A stretch of DNA of 12,817 nucleotides, from the NCBI GenBank assembly GCA_964496245.1, contig CAZBZG010000119.1, positions 1 through 12,817 on the forward strand, given 5' to 3'. Below the pieces are notes generated by a model. That model ran no database searches. It was not told the DNA's origin and saw nothing but the letters and a program-made list of their open reading frames with translations. Positions 7,002 through 12,817 of this stretch are shown here, piece after piece; positions within the stretch are counted from its first letter, which is position 1, and each line of letters opens with the position of its first letter. A program made the position numbers and the translations under genes. This DNA comes from CAZBZG01 sp964496245. GTDB taxonomy: Bacteria; Planctomycetota; SZUA-567.

Positions 7002-7472
7002 ATGACATCTTTGGACGACAACGCGGATACCATCCCCCTGGCCAGCGACCACGCCGGGTATCCCCTCAAGGAGCGCGTCAAGGCGTGGCTCCAGATTCGC
7101 GGCCATTCGGTCAGAGACCTTGGCACGAATTCGGAAGAGAGCGTGGACTACCCCGACTTCGCCCAGCAGGTAGCCCGCGCCGTCAGCAACGGCGAGCACG
7201 CGCGCGGCGTACTGATCTGCGGGACCGGACTCGGGATGAGCTACGCAGCCAATCGCTTTCCTCGCGTCCGCGCCGCCCTCTGCTGGTCCGAGGACGCGGC
7301 CATGCTCTCCCGGACCCACAACGACGCCAACATCCTGATCCTCCCCGGCCGGCTCCCCACAGCGGACGCGGTCGAAGACATTCTGAGCGCGTTCCTGGAA
7401 ACGCCGTTTTCCGACGAAGAACGACACCAGCGGCGGCTGGGGAAGATCGACAACCGGGACGACGATTCCTAG
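7002..7472 (+). CDS. rpiB: Ribose-5-phosphate isomerase B
   Basis: 156 residues, typical of the RpiB/LacAB family. It interconverts ribose-5-phosphate and ribulose-5-phosphate in the pentose phosphate pathway. Signatures: the substrate-binding SDHAGY (15-20), DLGTNSEESVDYPDFA (39-54), ICGTGLGMSYAANR (72-85) with the catalytic Cys73 characteristic of RpiB, and SRTHNDANILILPGR (103-117) with His106. The C-terminus ERHQRRLGKI (140-149) matches the usual RpiB ending. The ATG is supported by GAGAGG upstream; spacing is 13 nt after the tsaC-like gene. In an operon with purM and purD it plausibly supplies ribose-5-phosphate for PRPP. RpiB rather than LacA/LacB is favoured by the CGTG motif and context. 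Confidence 0.94.
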   Translation: MTSLDDNADTIPLASDHAGYPLKERVKAWLQIRGHSVRDLGTNSEESVDYPDFAQQVARAVSNGEHARGVLICGTGLGMSYAANRFPRVRAALCWSEDAAMLSRTHNDANILILPGRLPTADAVEDILSAFLETPFSDEERHQRRLGKIDNRDDDS

Positions 7473-7486
7473 CCCGAGGATTCGTT

Positions 7487-10400
7487 ATGACGGCACCGCA
7501 CCATTCGCTTGTCGGTCAGACCGTTGGCGGATACGAGATCCTCGAACTTGTCGGCGAGGGCGGCATGGGGGCCGTCTACAAGGCCCGTCAGCTCTCCCTC
7601 GACCGCATCGTGGCTCTCAAGGTCCTGGCCCCGCACCTGGCGGGCAACGAAGAGTTCGTCGCGCGCTTCAAGCGCGAGGCTCGCTCCATCGCCAAGGTCA
7701 ATCATTCGAACATCCTCCAGGTGCACGACGTGGCGGACGCCGAACACCTGCACTTCATCGCCATGGAGTTCATCGAGGGCACCAACCTCTCGGCCAAGCT
7801 CAAGGAGAAGGGATTCCTCGACTGGCGGGTCTGTTCGGAGTACGTCCGGCAGGCCGCACTGGGGCTGGCCAGCGCCGCCAAGGCCGGCGTCATTCATCGC
7901 GACATCAAGCCCGACAATCTGATGATCACCAAGGATGACGTGGTCAAGGTGTCGGATTTCGGGCTGGCCAAGGAGATGTCCTCGGGCGAACTGACGCAGA
8001 CCGGCGATGTCATGGGCACGCCGGCCTACATGAGCCCCGAACAGTGCGACCGCAGCGATCTGGATACGCGGACCGACATCTACTCGCTCGGCGCAGCCTA
8101 CTACCGCGCGGCCACCGGGGTGCTGCCGTTCAACGCGCCCACCCCCGTGGCCATGATGTACAAGCACAAGCACGAAGCCCTGATTCCGCCAAAACAGTAC
8201 ATGCCGAATCTGCCCGACGACGTCGGGCACGTGATCGAGCGCATGATGGAAAAGCGACCCGAGGACCGCTTCCCGAGCATGGCGGCCGTTGCCGAGGCGA
8301 TCGACAAGGTGCTGCAGGGCGAGCCGCTGCCCGCACTCGACAGCACGCTCAAGATAAGCGGCCAGACGCCGCCGGCTCCTTCGGAGGCGGAGGGCCCTCC
8401 CCTGCCTTCCTTCGGCGCTCCGGCCGTCGGCCCCTCCGACCACCCGGAGGCGCTCTCGTTCGAAGAACTCGTCTCCAGCGGCGACCGATTGGCCCAGGAG
8501 GGACACATCCTGGCCGCCTGCGATGCCTGGCGACGCGCCCTGACGGTCAAGCCGGGCGATGCGGCGGTCAAGGAGCGCCTGGAGAAAACGAAGAAGGAAT
8601 CCAGTGTCGCGTGCCTCAAGATCGGCGAAGGTCTTCTGGAACAGGGCAAGCTCAGCGCCCAGCGCGCCGAACTCAACCGCGTGCTGCAGGTCGATCCGGA
8701 AAACGTAGAGGCGCGGGAGAAGCTGGCCGCGCTCGAATTCATGGAGCAGCGACGGCGCCAGTCGCTTCTCCAGATCCGCAAAATGCTGTCGGCGGGTGAG
8801 CAGGAGAAGGCGCTGGAAATCTGGGCATCGCTCCATCCGACCCTGCGGGACAAGGCTCTGGCCTCCACCATGGACAACCTCAAGAACCGGGTCCTCCCCT
8901 GCCAGAGGCTCGCCGCCGAAGCCAAGGCCCTCACCGAGAAGGGACAGTTCGAAGAGGCGTTCGCCAAATGGGACCAGGCGATCGAGCTCGATCCCACCAA
9001 CGATCGGGTCAAGCTGGGACGCCAGGAGACACGGCGGTACTACGACCGCATGGAAAAGGCCCTTCGCGCGGGGTACGAATACAACGTCAAGCGCCAATAC
9101 CAGGCGGCCATCGATGCCTTCGAGCAGGTCCTCGCCATCAGCCCCGACAACAGCCAGGCCCAGCGGTACATCCTCGAGGCAGCAACCGAACTCGCGCGTT
9201 CGGCGGAGGCCCACCACGACTACGAGACAGCTGTGAAGCAGTGGCAGGACGTGCTGGAACGCAACCCCGGCGACAAGACCGCGATGGAGCAGCTCGAGAA
9301 GAACACGCGCAAGCGCAACGCCCTCAACAGCCGCCTCGAAGACGCGAAGACGGCTCTTTCCAAGGGGCGCTACGGCAAGTCCCTCCGCCGCTTCGCGCAG
9401 GCCCTCGAGCTTCAGCCCGAGAACAAGACGGCCCTGTACGGCATGGAGGAGGCGCGCACCCGTCGACTCAAGCGGCGCGTCCTTCCTCTGATCGTCCTAC
9501 TCGTGGTCGGCGCCATCGCCGTAGGCGCCTTCCTGCACATGCGTTTCGAGCAGGAGCGGGACAGTGGCGACCGTTTCTTCCAGGACGCCCGCGCCGCGAG
9601 TCCGGACCAGCTGGAAGGCTACGGGCAAGCCATCCAGCACTGGGAACAAGCGCGCAAGGTTCCCCTCCTCGGATTCCTGCAGAGCCGAGAACTTGAGCAG
9701 CGGATCATCCGTGCCGAGGTCTACCGGAAGCTCGACCAGGAGGAGATCGCTTACCGCAAGCGGGAACTGGACATCCTCCAGAAGGGACGGGACGACCTGT
9801 TGAAGCTGCTCGATGCCTGCCGTAGAGCGCTGGGAGAAAAGGCGGCTGCCGCCGCGCATTTCCGGGTGGACTGGCACATCGCCCACATCCTGGCCAAGCG
9901 GGGAGAGCACAAGGCGGCCCGGGAGATCTACCAGCAAGCCCACAAGCTCCAGCAGACCACGCCGGGCATCCACTTCCCCGTGGAGCAGGATGGAATCCGC
10001 CGAGCCCTCGACAACTACCTGGAGGCCCGCGCCATCCTGGCCTCGGAGACGATCAGCCTCGTGGAGCGGGAGAAGCGGACGATGCGGCTCCTGGGGCTCG
10101 CCCTCCAGCAGTGGCCCGAGTTCGAGGAGGCCCAGACGCTTCTGACACAGCTCCGGGAGAAACAGAGCAAGATCGCCGATCGGATCAAGCTGGCCGAGAA
10201 GTTCAGGGATGCGGCCGGCGTGGCCGTGCGGGCGGGAGAACGGGAGGTGGCGGACGAGCGATTCGAACAGGCCCTGACAGCAGCCGCATCGGTGCTGAAG
10301 CTCCAGCCCAATCACTGGGACGCCCGGAAGATTGCTGCAGAGATCGAGTGGCGCAGGGAGGCCGGTGAGGACATGGTCTTCTTCATTTATCCGCATTCGG

Positions 10401-10903
10401 ACGACCTCCAAATGGCGCGCAAGTTCCGCGCGTTTGCTTTGGATCGTTACGAGTGGCCCAACCGAAAGGGGCAGGATCCATGGACCGGGCCTTTCGCCAA
10501 GGCCGTCGAACTGGCAAAAGCAGCCGGCAAGATGCTTCCCTACCGGGACGAGTGGAAGTACGCGGCGCAGGGAGGAGAAGAGGCCCGGGTGTATCCCTAC
10601 GGCAACGAGTACGACCCGGCCAAAAGCAATGCGGGCAAGCAGCGCATGCGGGCATGGCCCTGCGGGTCCAAAGCATCGGCCCGTACGCCCGAAGGCCTGT
10701 ACGACATGGCGGGCAATGTCGCCGAATGGGTCCGCACGCGCCACGGACCTGCCGGCGAACGATGCTACACGGCAGGCGGCCACTACGCGAGCGCTGAGGA
10801 AGCCTGCCGCAACGATGTCTTTGAACTCCGCGTCGCCAAGCTCAGCAGCAAGCAGGTCGGCTTCCGGGCGGCCAGACGGTGGGAGATCAAACGGAGCCAA
10901 TAG
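7487..10903 (+). CDS. Transmembrane Ser/Thr protein kinase with TPRs and FGE/SUMF1-like C-terminal domain
   Basis: 1138 residues. The ATG at 7487 has GAGGA about 8 nt upstream and follows the rpiB stop by 14 nt; the frame is open earlier but overlaps rpiB. The N-terminal Hanks-type kinase domain (16-276) has an intact active site: GEGGMG (23-28), Lys45, alphaC Glu64, HRDIKPDN (137-144), DFG (157-159) and GTPAYMSPEQ (177-186). Residues about 325-655 are TPR-like helical repeats (phrases such as ALTVKPGD, VLQVDPEN, AIELDPTN, VLAISPDN, ALELQPEN). One hydrophobic helix (665-685) follows a basic RRLKRR segment, so the remainder should be extracytoplasmic: more helical repeats (about 690-955), then an FGE-sulfatase/SUMF1-like domain (about 970-1135: LPYRDEWKYAAQGG, YPYGNEYD, GLYDMAGNVAEW, VGFRAARRW). 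The catalytic cysteine pair region of true FGE is not visible, so this part is probably a sensor. Targets are unknown. Confidence 0.93.
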   Translation: MTAPHHSLVGQTVGGYEILELVGEGGMGAVYKARQLSLDRIVALKVLAPHLAGNEEFVARFKREARSIAKVNHSNILQVHDVADAEHLHFIAMEFIEGTNLSAKLKEKGFLDWRVCSEYVRQAALGLASAAKAGVIHRDIKPDNLMITKDDVVKVSDFGLAKEMSSGELTQTGDVMGTPAYMSPEQCDRSDLDTRTDIYSLGAAYYRAATGVLPFNAPTPVAMMYKHKHEALIPPKQYMPNLPDDVGHVIERMMEKRPEDRFPSMAAVAEAIDKVLQGEPLPALDSTLKISGQTPPAPSEAEGPPLPSFGAPAVGPSDHPEALSFEELVSSGDRLAQEGHILAACDAWRRALTVKPGDAAVKERLEKTKKESSVACLKIGEGLLEQGKLSAQRAELNRVLQVDPENVEAREKLAALEFMEQRRRQSLLQIRKMLSAGEQEKALEIWASLHPTLRDKALASTMDNLKNRVLPCQRLAAEAKALTEKGQFEEAFAKWDQAIELDPTNDRVKLGRQETRRYYDRMEKALRAGYEYNVKRQYQAAIDAFEQVLAISPDNSQAQRYILEAATELARSAEAHHDYETAVKQWQDVLERNPGDKTAMEQLEKNTRKRNALNSRLEDAKTALSKGRYGKSLRRFAQALELQPENKTALYGMEEARTRRLKRRVLPLIVLLVVGAIAVGAFLHMRFEQERDSGDRFFQDARAASPDQLEGYGQAIQHWEQARKVPLLGFLQSRELEQRIIRAEVYRKLDQEEIAYRKRELDILQKGRDDLLKLLDACRRALGEKAAAAAHFRVDWHIAHILAKRGEHKAAREIYQQAHKLQQTTPGIHFPVEQDGIRRALDNYLEARAILASETISLVEREKRTMRLLGLALQQWPEFEEAQTLLTQLREKQSKIADRIKLAEKFRDAAGVAVRAGEREVADERFEQALTAAASVLKLQPNHWDARKIAAEIEWRREAGEDMVFFIYPHSDDLQMARKFRAFALDRYEWPNRKGQDPWTGPFAKAVELAKAAGKMLPYRDEWKYAAQGGEEARVYPYGNEYDPAKSNAGKQRMRAWPCGSKASARTPEGLYDMAGNVAEWVRTRHGPAGERCYTAGGHYASAEEACRNDVFELRVAKLSSKQVGFRAARRWEIKRSQ

Positions 10904-10955
10904 CGCGGACCGGTGTTCCCCCACCGGCCCTCGAGCCCGGGAGGTCAAAGCGACC

Positions 10956-11630
10956 ATGCGCGCCATCGCGATCGACGGACCGGCCGGAGCCGGCAAGAGT
11001 TCGGTAGCCCGTGCCGTGGCCCAGGCACTCGGGTTTCTCTACGTCGACACGGGTGCCATGTACCGCGCCATCGTCTTCAAGGCCCAGCGTCTGGGCGTGG
11101 ACCTCGAAGACGAGGAGGCCATGGGCGATGTCGCCCGCACCGCGCGCCTCGCGTTCGACCCGTCCGGCGCCCGCATTCTCCTCGACGGAGAAGACGTCTC
11201 GGACGCCATTCGTTCCCCGCTCGTCACCCGGCTCACCCGTTTCTCGGCCCGCGCAGCACCGGTTCGCGAGGTCCTCGTGCGCCAGCAGCGCGAGATGGCC
11301 CATCGCCAAAAGGTGGTCATGGAAGGACGGGACATCACCACCGTGGTCCTCGCGGACGCCGACTGGAAGTTCTTCCTGACCGCGAGCCCGGAGGAGCGCG
11401 CCCAGCGGCGGGCCAAGGAGATGCAGGAGGCCGGACACGAGGTGGATTCCGCTTCGCTGCTGGAGGATATTCGAAACCGGGATCAATCCGACGCGCAGGT
11501 GGGCCCGCTTCGCGACGCGATGGAGCTCGCCCTCTCGGACGAAGGCGCCATCGTCTACCTGGACACCACAGACATGCGCCTGGAAGACGTCGTCCAGACG
11601 ATCATCGGGCACGTGCGTCGCGATCGCTAG
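10956..11630 (+). CDS. cmk: Cytidylate kinase (CMP/dCMP kinase)
   Basis: 224 residues. It phosphorylates CMP and dCMP with ATP, feeding CTP, dCTP and CDP-lipid synthesis. Signatures: P-loop GPAGAGKSS (8-16), DTGAMYRA (31-38), the CMP-binding region SPLVTRLTRFSARAAPVREV (87-106), EGRDITTVV (123-131), LTASPEERAQRRAKE (141-155) and the terminal VYLDTTDM (200-207). The ATG follows GGGAGG at about 11 nt. Two details differ from the usual family: GRDIGTVV reads GRDITTVV, and the RDxxDSxR lid motif reads RDQSDAQ, running straight into VGPL with the arginine and a neighbouring residue missing. The fold and length are otherwise normal. It is followed by plsC, a common pairing. Confidence 0.93.
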   Translation: MRAIAIDGPAGAGKSSVARAVAQALGFLYVDTGAMYRAIVFKAQRLGVDLEDEEAMGDVARTARLAFDPSGARILLDGEDVSDAIRSPLVTRLTRFSARAAPVREVLVRQQREMAHRQKVVMEGRDITTVVLADADWKFFLTASPEERAQRRAKEMQEAGHEVDSASLLEDIRNRDQSDAQVGPLRDAMELALSDEGAIVYLDTTDMRLEDVVQTIIGHVRRDR

Positions 11631-11643
11631 GCGAGATCGGAAT

Positions 11644-11653
11644 NNNNNNNNNN
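11644..11653. other. Assembly gap (10 Ns)
   Basis: Ten undetermined bases lie 13 nt after the cmk stop. The true distance is probably unknown, since short fixed N runs are often scaffold placeholders. The gap removes the plsC start codon and ribosome binding site. The nine bases AGATCGGAA just before it (11634-11642) equal the start of a common Illumina adapter, so the last bases before the gap may not be genomic. Confidence 0.9.
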
Positions 11654-11654
11654 G

Positions 11655-12362
11655 GGACAAAGCTTCTACCACTTCTGCCGGTTCTCGCTTCGCATCCTCT
11701 TCCGCTGCACGGGAGGCGTGGAAACCGAGGATGTCGAGAAGATGCCGGCGACCGGCCCGGTGATCGTGGCGTCCAACCACGCCAGCTACCTCGACCCCGT
11801 GCTGCTCGGAACCTATCTGCCCCGGCCCCCGCATTTCATGGCTCGCGCCAGCCTGTTCGCCAACCCCCTGTTCGGACGGTTGATCGGCGCGCTCCTCGCC
11901 TTTCCGGTCGATCGGGATGGCGATCCCCGCCAGGCGCTGCGCACCATGGGCGAGCGGCTCTCCGGCGGGCACCCCGTGCTGATCTTTCCCGAAGGCACCC
12001 GCACGAGGACGGGCGCCCTCCAGCCGCTCAAATCCGGTGTCGCCATGCTGAGTACGCGCTTCCTCGCGCCGATCCTGCCCGTCTACGTAAAGGGCAGCTT
12101 CAAGAGCTGGCCCCGGGGGCGCCGCCTGCCCCGTCCCCATGGCTACCGGATCCTGGCCGGGGATCCCCTGACGCCAACATCCGCCACAGACGGCACCGGC
12201 CGGAAGGCGGAACGCAAGCGCCTGCTCCACGACCTGAAGGCTGCCCTGGGGGCGCTCGAGCAGCGCGCCTGGGAAGGCGAGACGCCGCCCCGGCTCCCGC
12301 CCGAAGGCGTCGGGGGAGCCGACGGAACATTGGCGAGCGAAGAGGGAAAAACCACCCCGTGA
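11655..12362 (+). CDS. plsC: 1-acyl-sn-glycerol-3-phosphate acyltransferase (start lost in gap)
   Basis: 235 residues remain after the gap. PlsC transfers an acyl chain to lysophosphatidic acid, giving phosphatidic acid at the inner membrane. The coding frame is open from 11655 and begins GQSFYHFCRFSLRILFRCTG, the usual hydrophobic N-terminal segment, so the real start is in or before the Ns; the GTG at 11718 would cut off this segment and is not preferred. Family motifs: the catalytic HASYLD (HX4D, 11778-11795), an intervening GRLIGALLAFPVDRDG stretch containing the arginine region, the substrate-binding FPEGTR (11985-12002), then LQPLKSGVAML and ILPVYVKG. The C-terminal tail is charged and variable. 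Only a few residues are probably missing. It is probably the last gene of the operon. Confidence 0.92.
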   Translation, partial: GQSFYHFCRFSLRILFRCTGGVETEDVEKMPATGPVIVASNHASYLDPVLLGTYLPRPPHFMARASLFANPLFGRLIGALLAFPVDRDGDPRQALRTMGERLSGGHPVLIFPEGTRTRTGALQPLKSGVAMLSTRFLAPILPVYVKGSFKSWPRGRRLPRPHGYRILAGDPLTPTSATDGTGRKAERKRLLHDLKAALGALEQRAWEGETPPRLPPEGVGGADGTLASEEGKTTP

Positions 12363-12368
12363 GGTCGC

Positions 12369-12817
12369 TCAGATGGCGCCGAACGCGGGCAGGCGTTCGG
12401 CCACGAAGTGGACCAGGGCTTCATCATCGCCACCCGGGAACTCGTCGATCGCCTCGAACACCACCTGGATGGGGCCGATGCTCCGCTTGAGGCCGAGGAG
12501 CGTGCGCAGCAGACCGTGCAGTTTCGCCTCGGACATCCGCGACGGCACGATCCCGTCCACCAGCCGGGGGCTGACCTCCCGCGCCGCCTCGATCAAGCCG
12601 TGAACCGCCTCCCGTTCCAGGCACTCGGGCAGGTGCCGGGCGAGCAGCTCCTCCACATGCCCCGACAGCACGGTCGCCGGGGTGGCCACGTGAAGCCCCG
12701 GCCGTTCGGCCTTGCGCTGCTGTGCAGGGCGGATCCAGCAGGAGGGCAACCCGAAGAGGGGATCGGGCTGGATATCGCGGGAGAGCGCGAGAAGCTGGTT
12801 CCGGTTCTTGGGGTGCT
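12369..12817 (-). CDS. flhA: FlhA/SctV-like type III export protein, C-terminal fragment
   Basis: This is the 3' end of a minus-strand gene whose frame is open to the right edge of the window; 148 residues are visible. FlhA is the membrane export-gate protein of the flagellar type III apparatus, and its cytoplasmic domain docks chaperone-substrate complexes. The visible part contains DPLFGLPSCWI, matching the FlhA 'DPxFGLPAxWI' motif, then PATVLSGHVEELL (usual 'PATVLATHLTEVI') and the SD3-like stretch VSPRLVDGIVPSRMSEAKLHGLL through VVFEAIDEF. It ends shortly after ALVHFVAERL, about 100 residues before a canonical FlhA would, so the last cytoplasmic subdomain (SD4) appears absent. It converges on plsC with 6 nt between stops. 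The transmembrane half is outside the window, so a flagellar versus other secretion role cannot be decided. Confidence 0.78.
   Translation of the reverse strand, partial: HPKNRNQLLALSRDIQPDPLFGLPSCWIRPAQQRKAERPGLHVATPATVLSGHVEELLARHLPECLEREAVHGLIEAAREVSPRLVDGIVPSRMSEAKLHGLLRTLLGLKRSIGPIQVVFEAIDEFPGGDDEALVHFVAERLPAFGAI
12378..12401. terminator. Perfect 9-bp hairpin at the convergent plsC / flhA-like junction
   Basis: GCCGAACGC (12378-12386) and GCGTTCGGC (12393-12401) are exact inverted repeats around a 6-nt loop. The hairpin starts 16 nt after the plsC stop and lies inside the last codons of the flhA-like gene on the other strand. No T-tract follows on either strand, so it is not a classical intrinsic terminator. 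It could act as a bidirectional roadblock or 3'-end stabiliser, or be a coincidence in GC-rich coding DNA. Confidence 0.4.

Noticed and set aside
7085..7486. Upstream extension of the receptor-kinase frame
   Set aside because: It lies entirely within rpiB in another frame. The ATG at 7487 has a good ribosome binding site and starts the normal kinase N-terminus.
10887..12230. Minus-strand frame running through the N gap opposite cmk and plsC
   Set aside because: It contains undetermined residues and no domain; the opposite strand holds cmk and plsC with clear motifs.
1..12817. Insertion sequences, CRISPR arrays, tRNA/rRNA genes, attachment sites
   Set aside because: I looked for transposase motifs, regularly spaced repeats, clover-leaf-like segments and terminal repeats and saw none.

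Overview
The window is GC-rich bacterial chromosome. It has seven complete plus-strand genes, an eighth plus-strand gene (plsC) cut by an assembly gap, and a minus-strand gene running off the right edge. The gene set suggests a large-genome Gram-negative bacterium, most plausibly Planctomycetota or a relative. The pointers are two Hanks-type kinase-fold membrane proteins (one carrying TPRs and a C-terminal FGE/SUMF1-like domain), a DUF342/FapA polymer protein and a FlhA-like export protein. No 16S rRNA or other phylogenetic marker is present, so this placement is inference.

Layout. (1) 90-1541: FapA/DUF342 family protein; its frame is open to the left edge. (2) 1542-1874: non-coding, ending in an AT-rich island with a good sigma70-like promoter and an overlapping hairpin. 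(3) 1875-3680: kinase-fold membrane protein whose catalytic residues are all replaced, so a pseudokinase. (4) 3681-3934: second promoter and a structured leader. (5) 3935-12362: a tightly packed plus-strand run of purM, purD, tsaC-like, rpiB, an active-looking Ser/Thr kinase (kinase-TPR-TM-TPR-FGE-like), cmk and plsC. Spacings before the gap are 13-52 nt, so these are probably co-transcribed. (6) 11644-11653: ten Ns, an assembly gap that removes the plsC start. (7) 12369-12817, minus strand: C-terminal part of a FlhA-like protein, convergent with plsC and ending only 6 nt from it, with a perfect 9-bp hairpin at the junction.

How the genes fit together. purM and purD are two steps of de novo IMP synthesis, rpiB feeds ribose-5-phosphate toward PRPP, cmk handles CMP/dCMP, tsaC starts the t6A tRNA modification and plsC makes phosphatidic acid. 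This is a growth and housekeeping operon. Embedded in it is a transmembrane receptor-type kinase with an intact active site and a probable extracytoplasmic FGE-fold sensor. Just upstream lies a dead kinase-fold membrane protein of related architecture. The kinase/pseudokinase pair is the most interesting part of the window. I see no mobile element, CRISPR array, tRNA or rRNA, and no clearly new defence or biosynthetic system.
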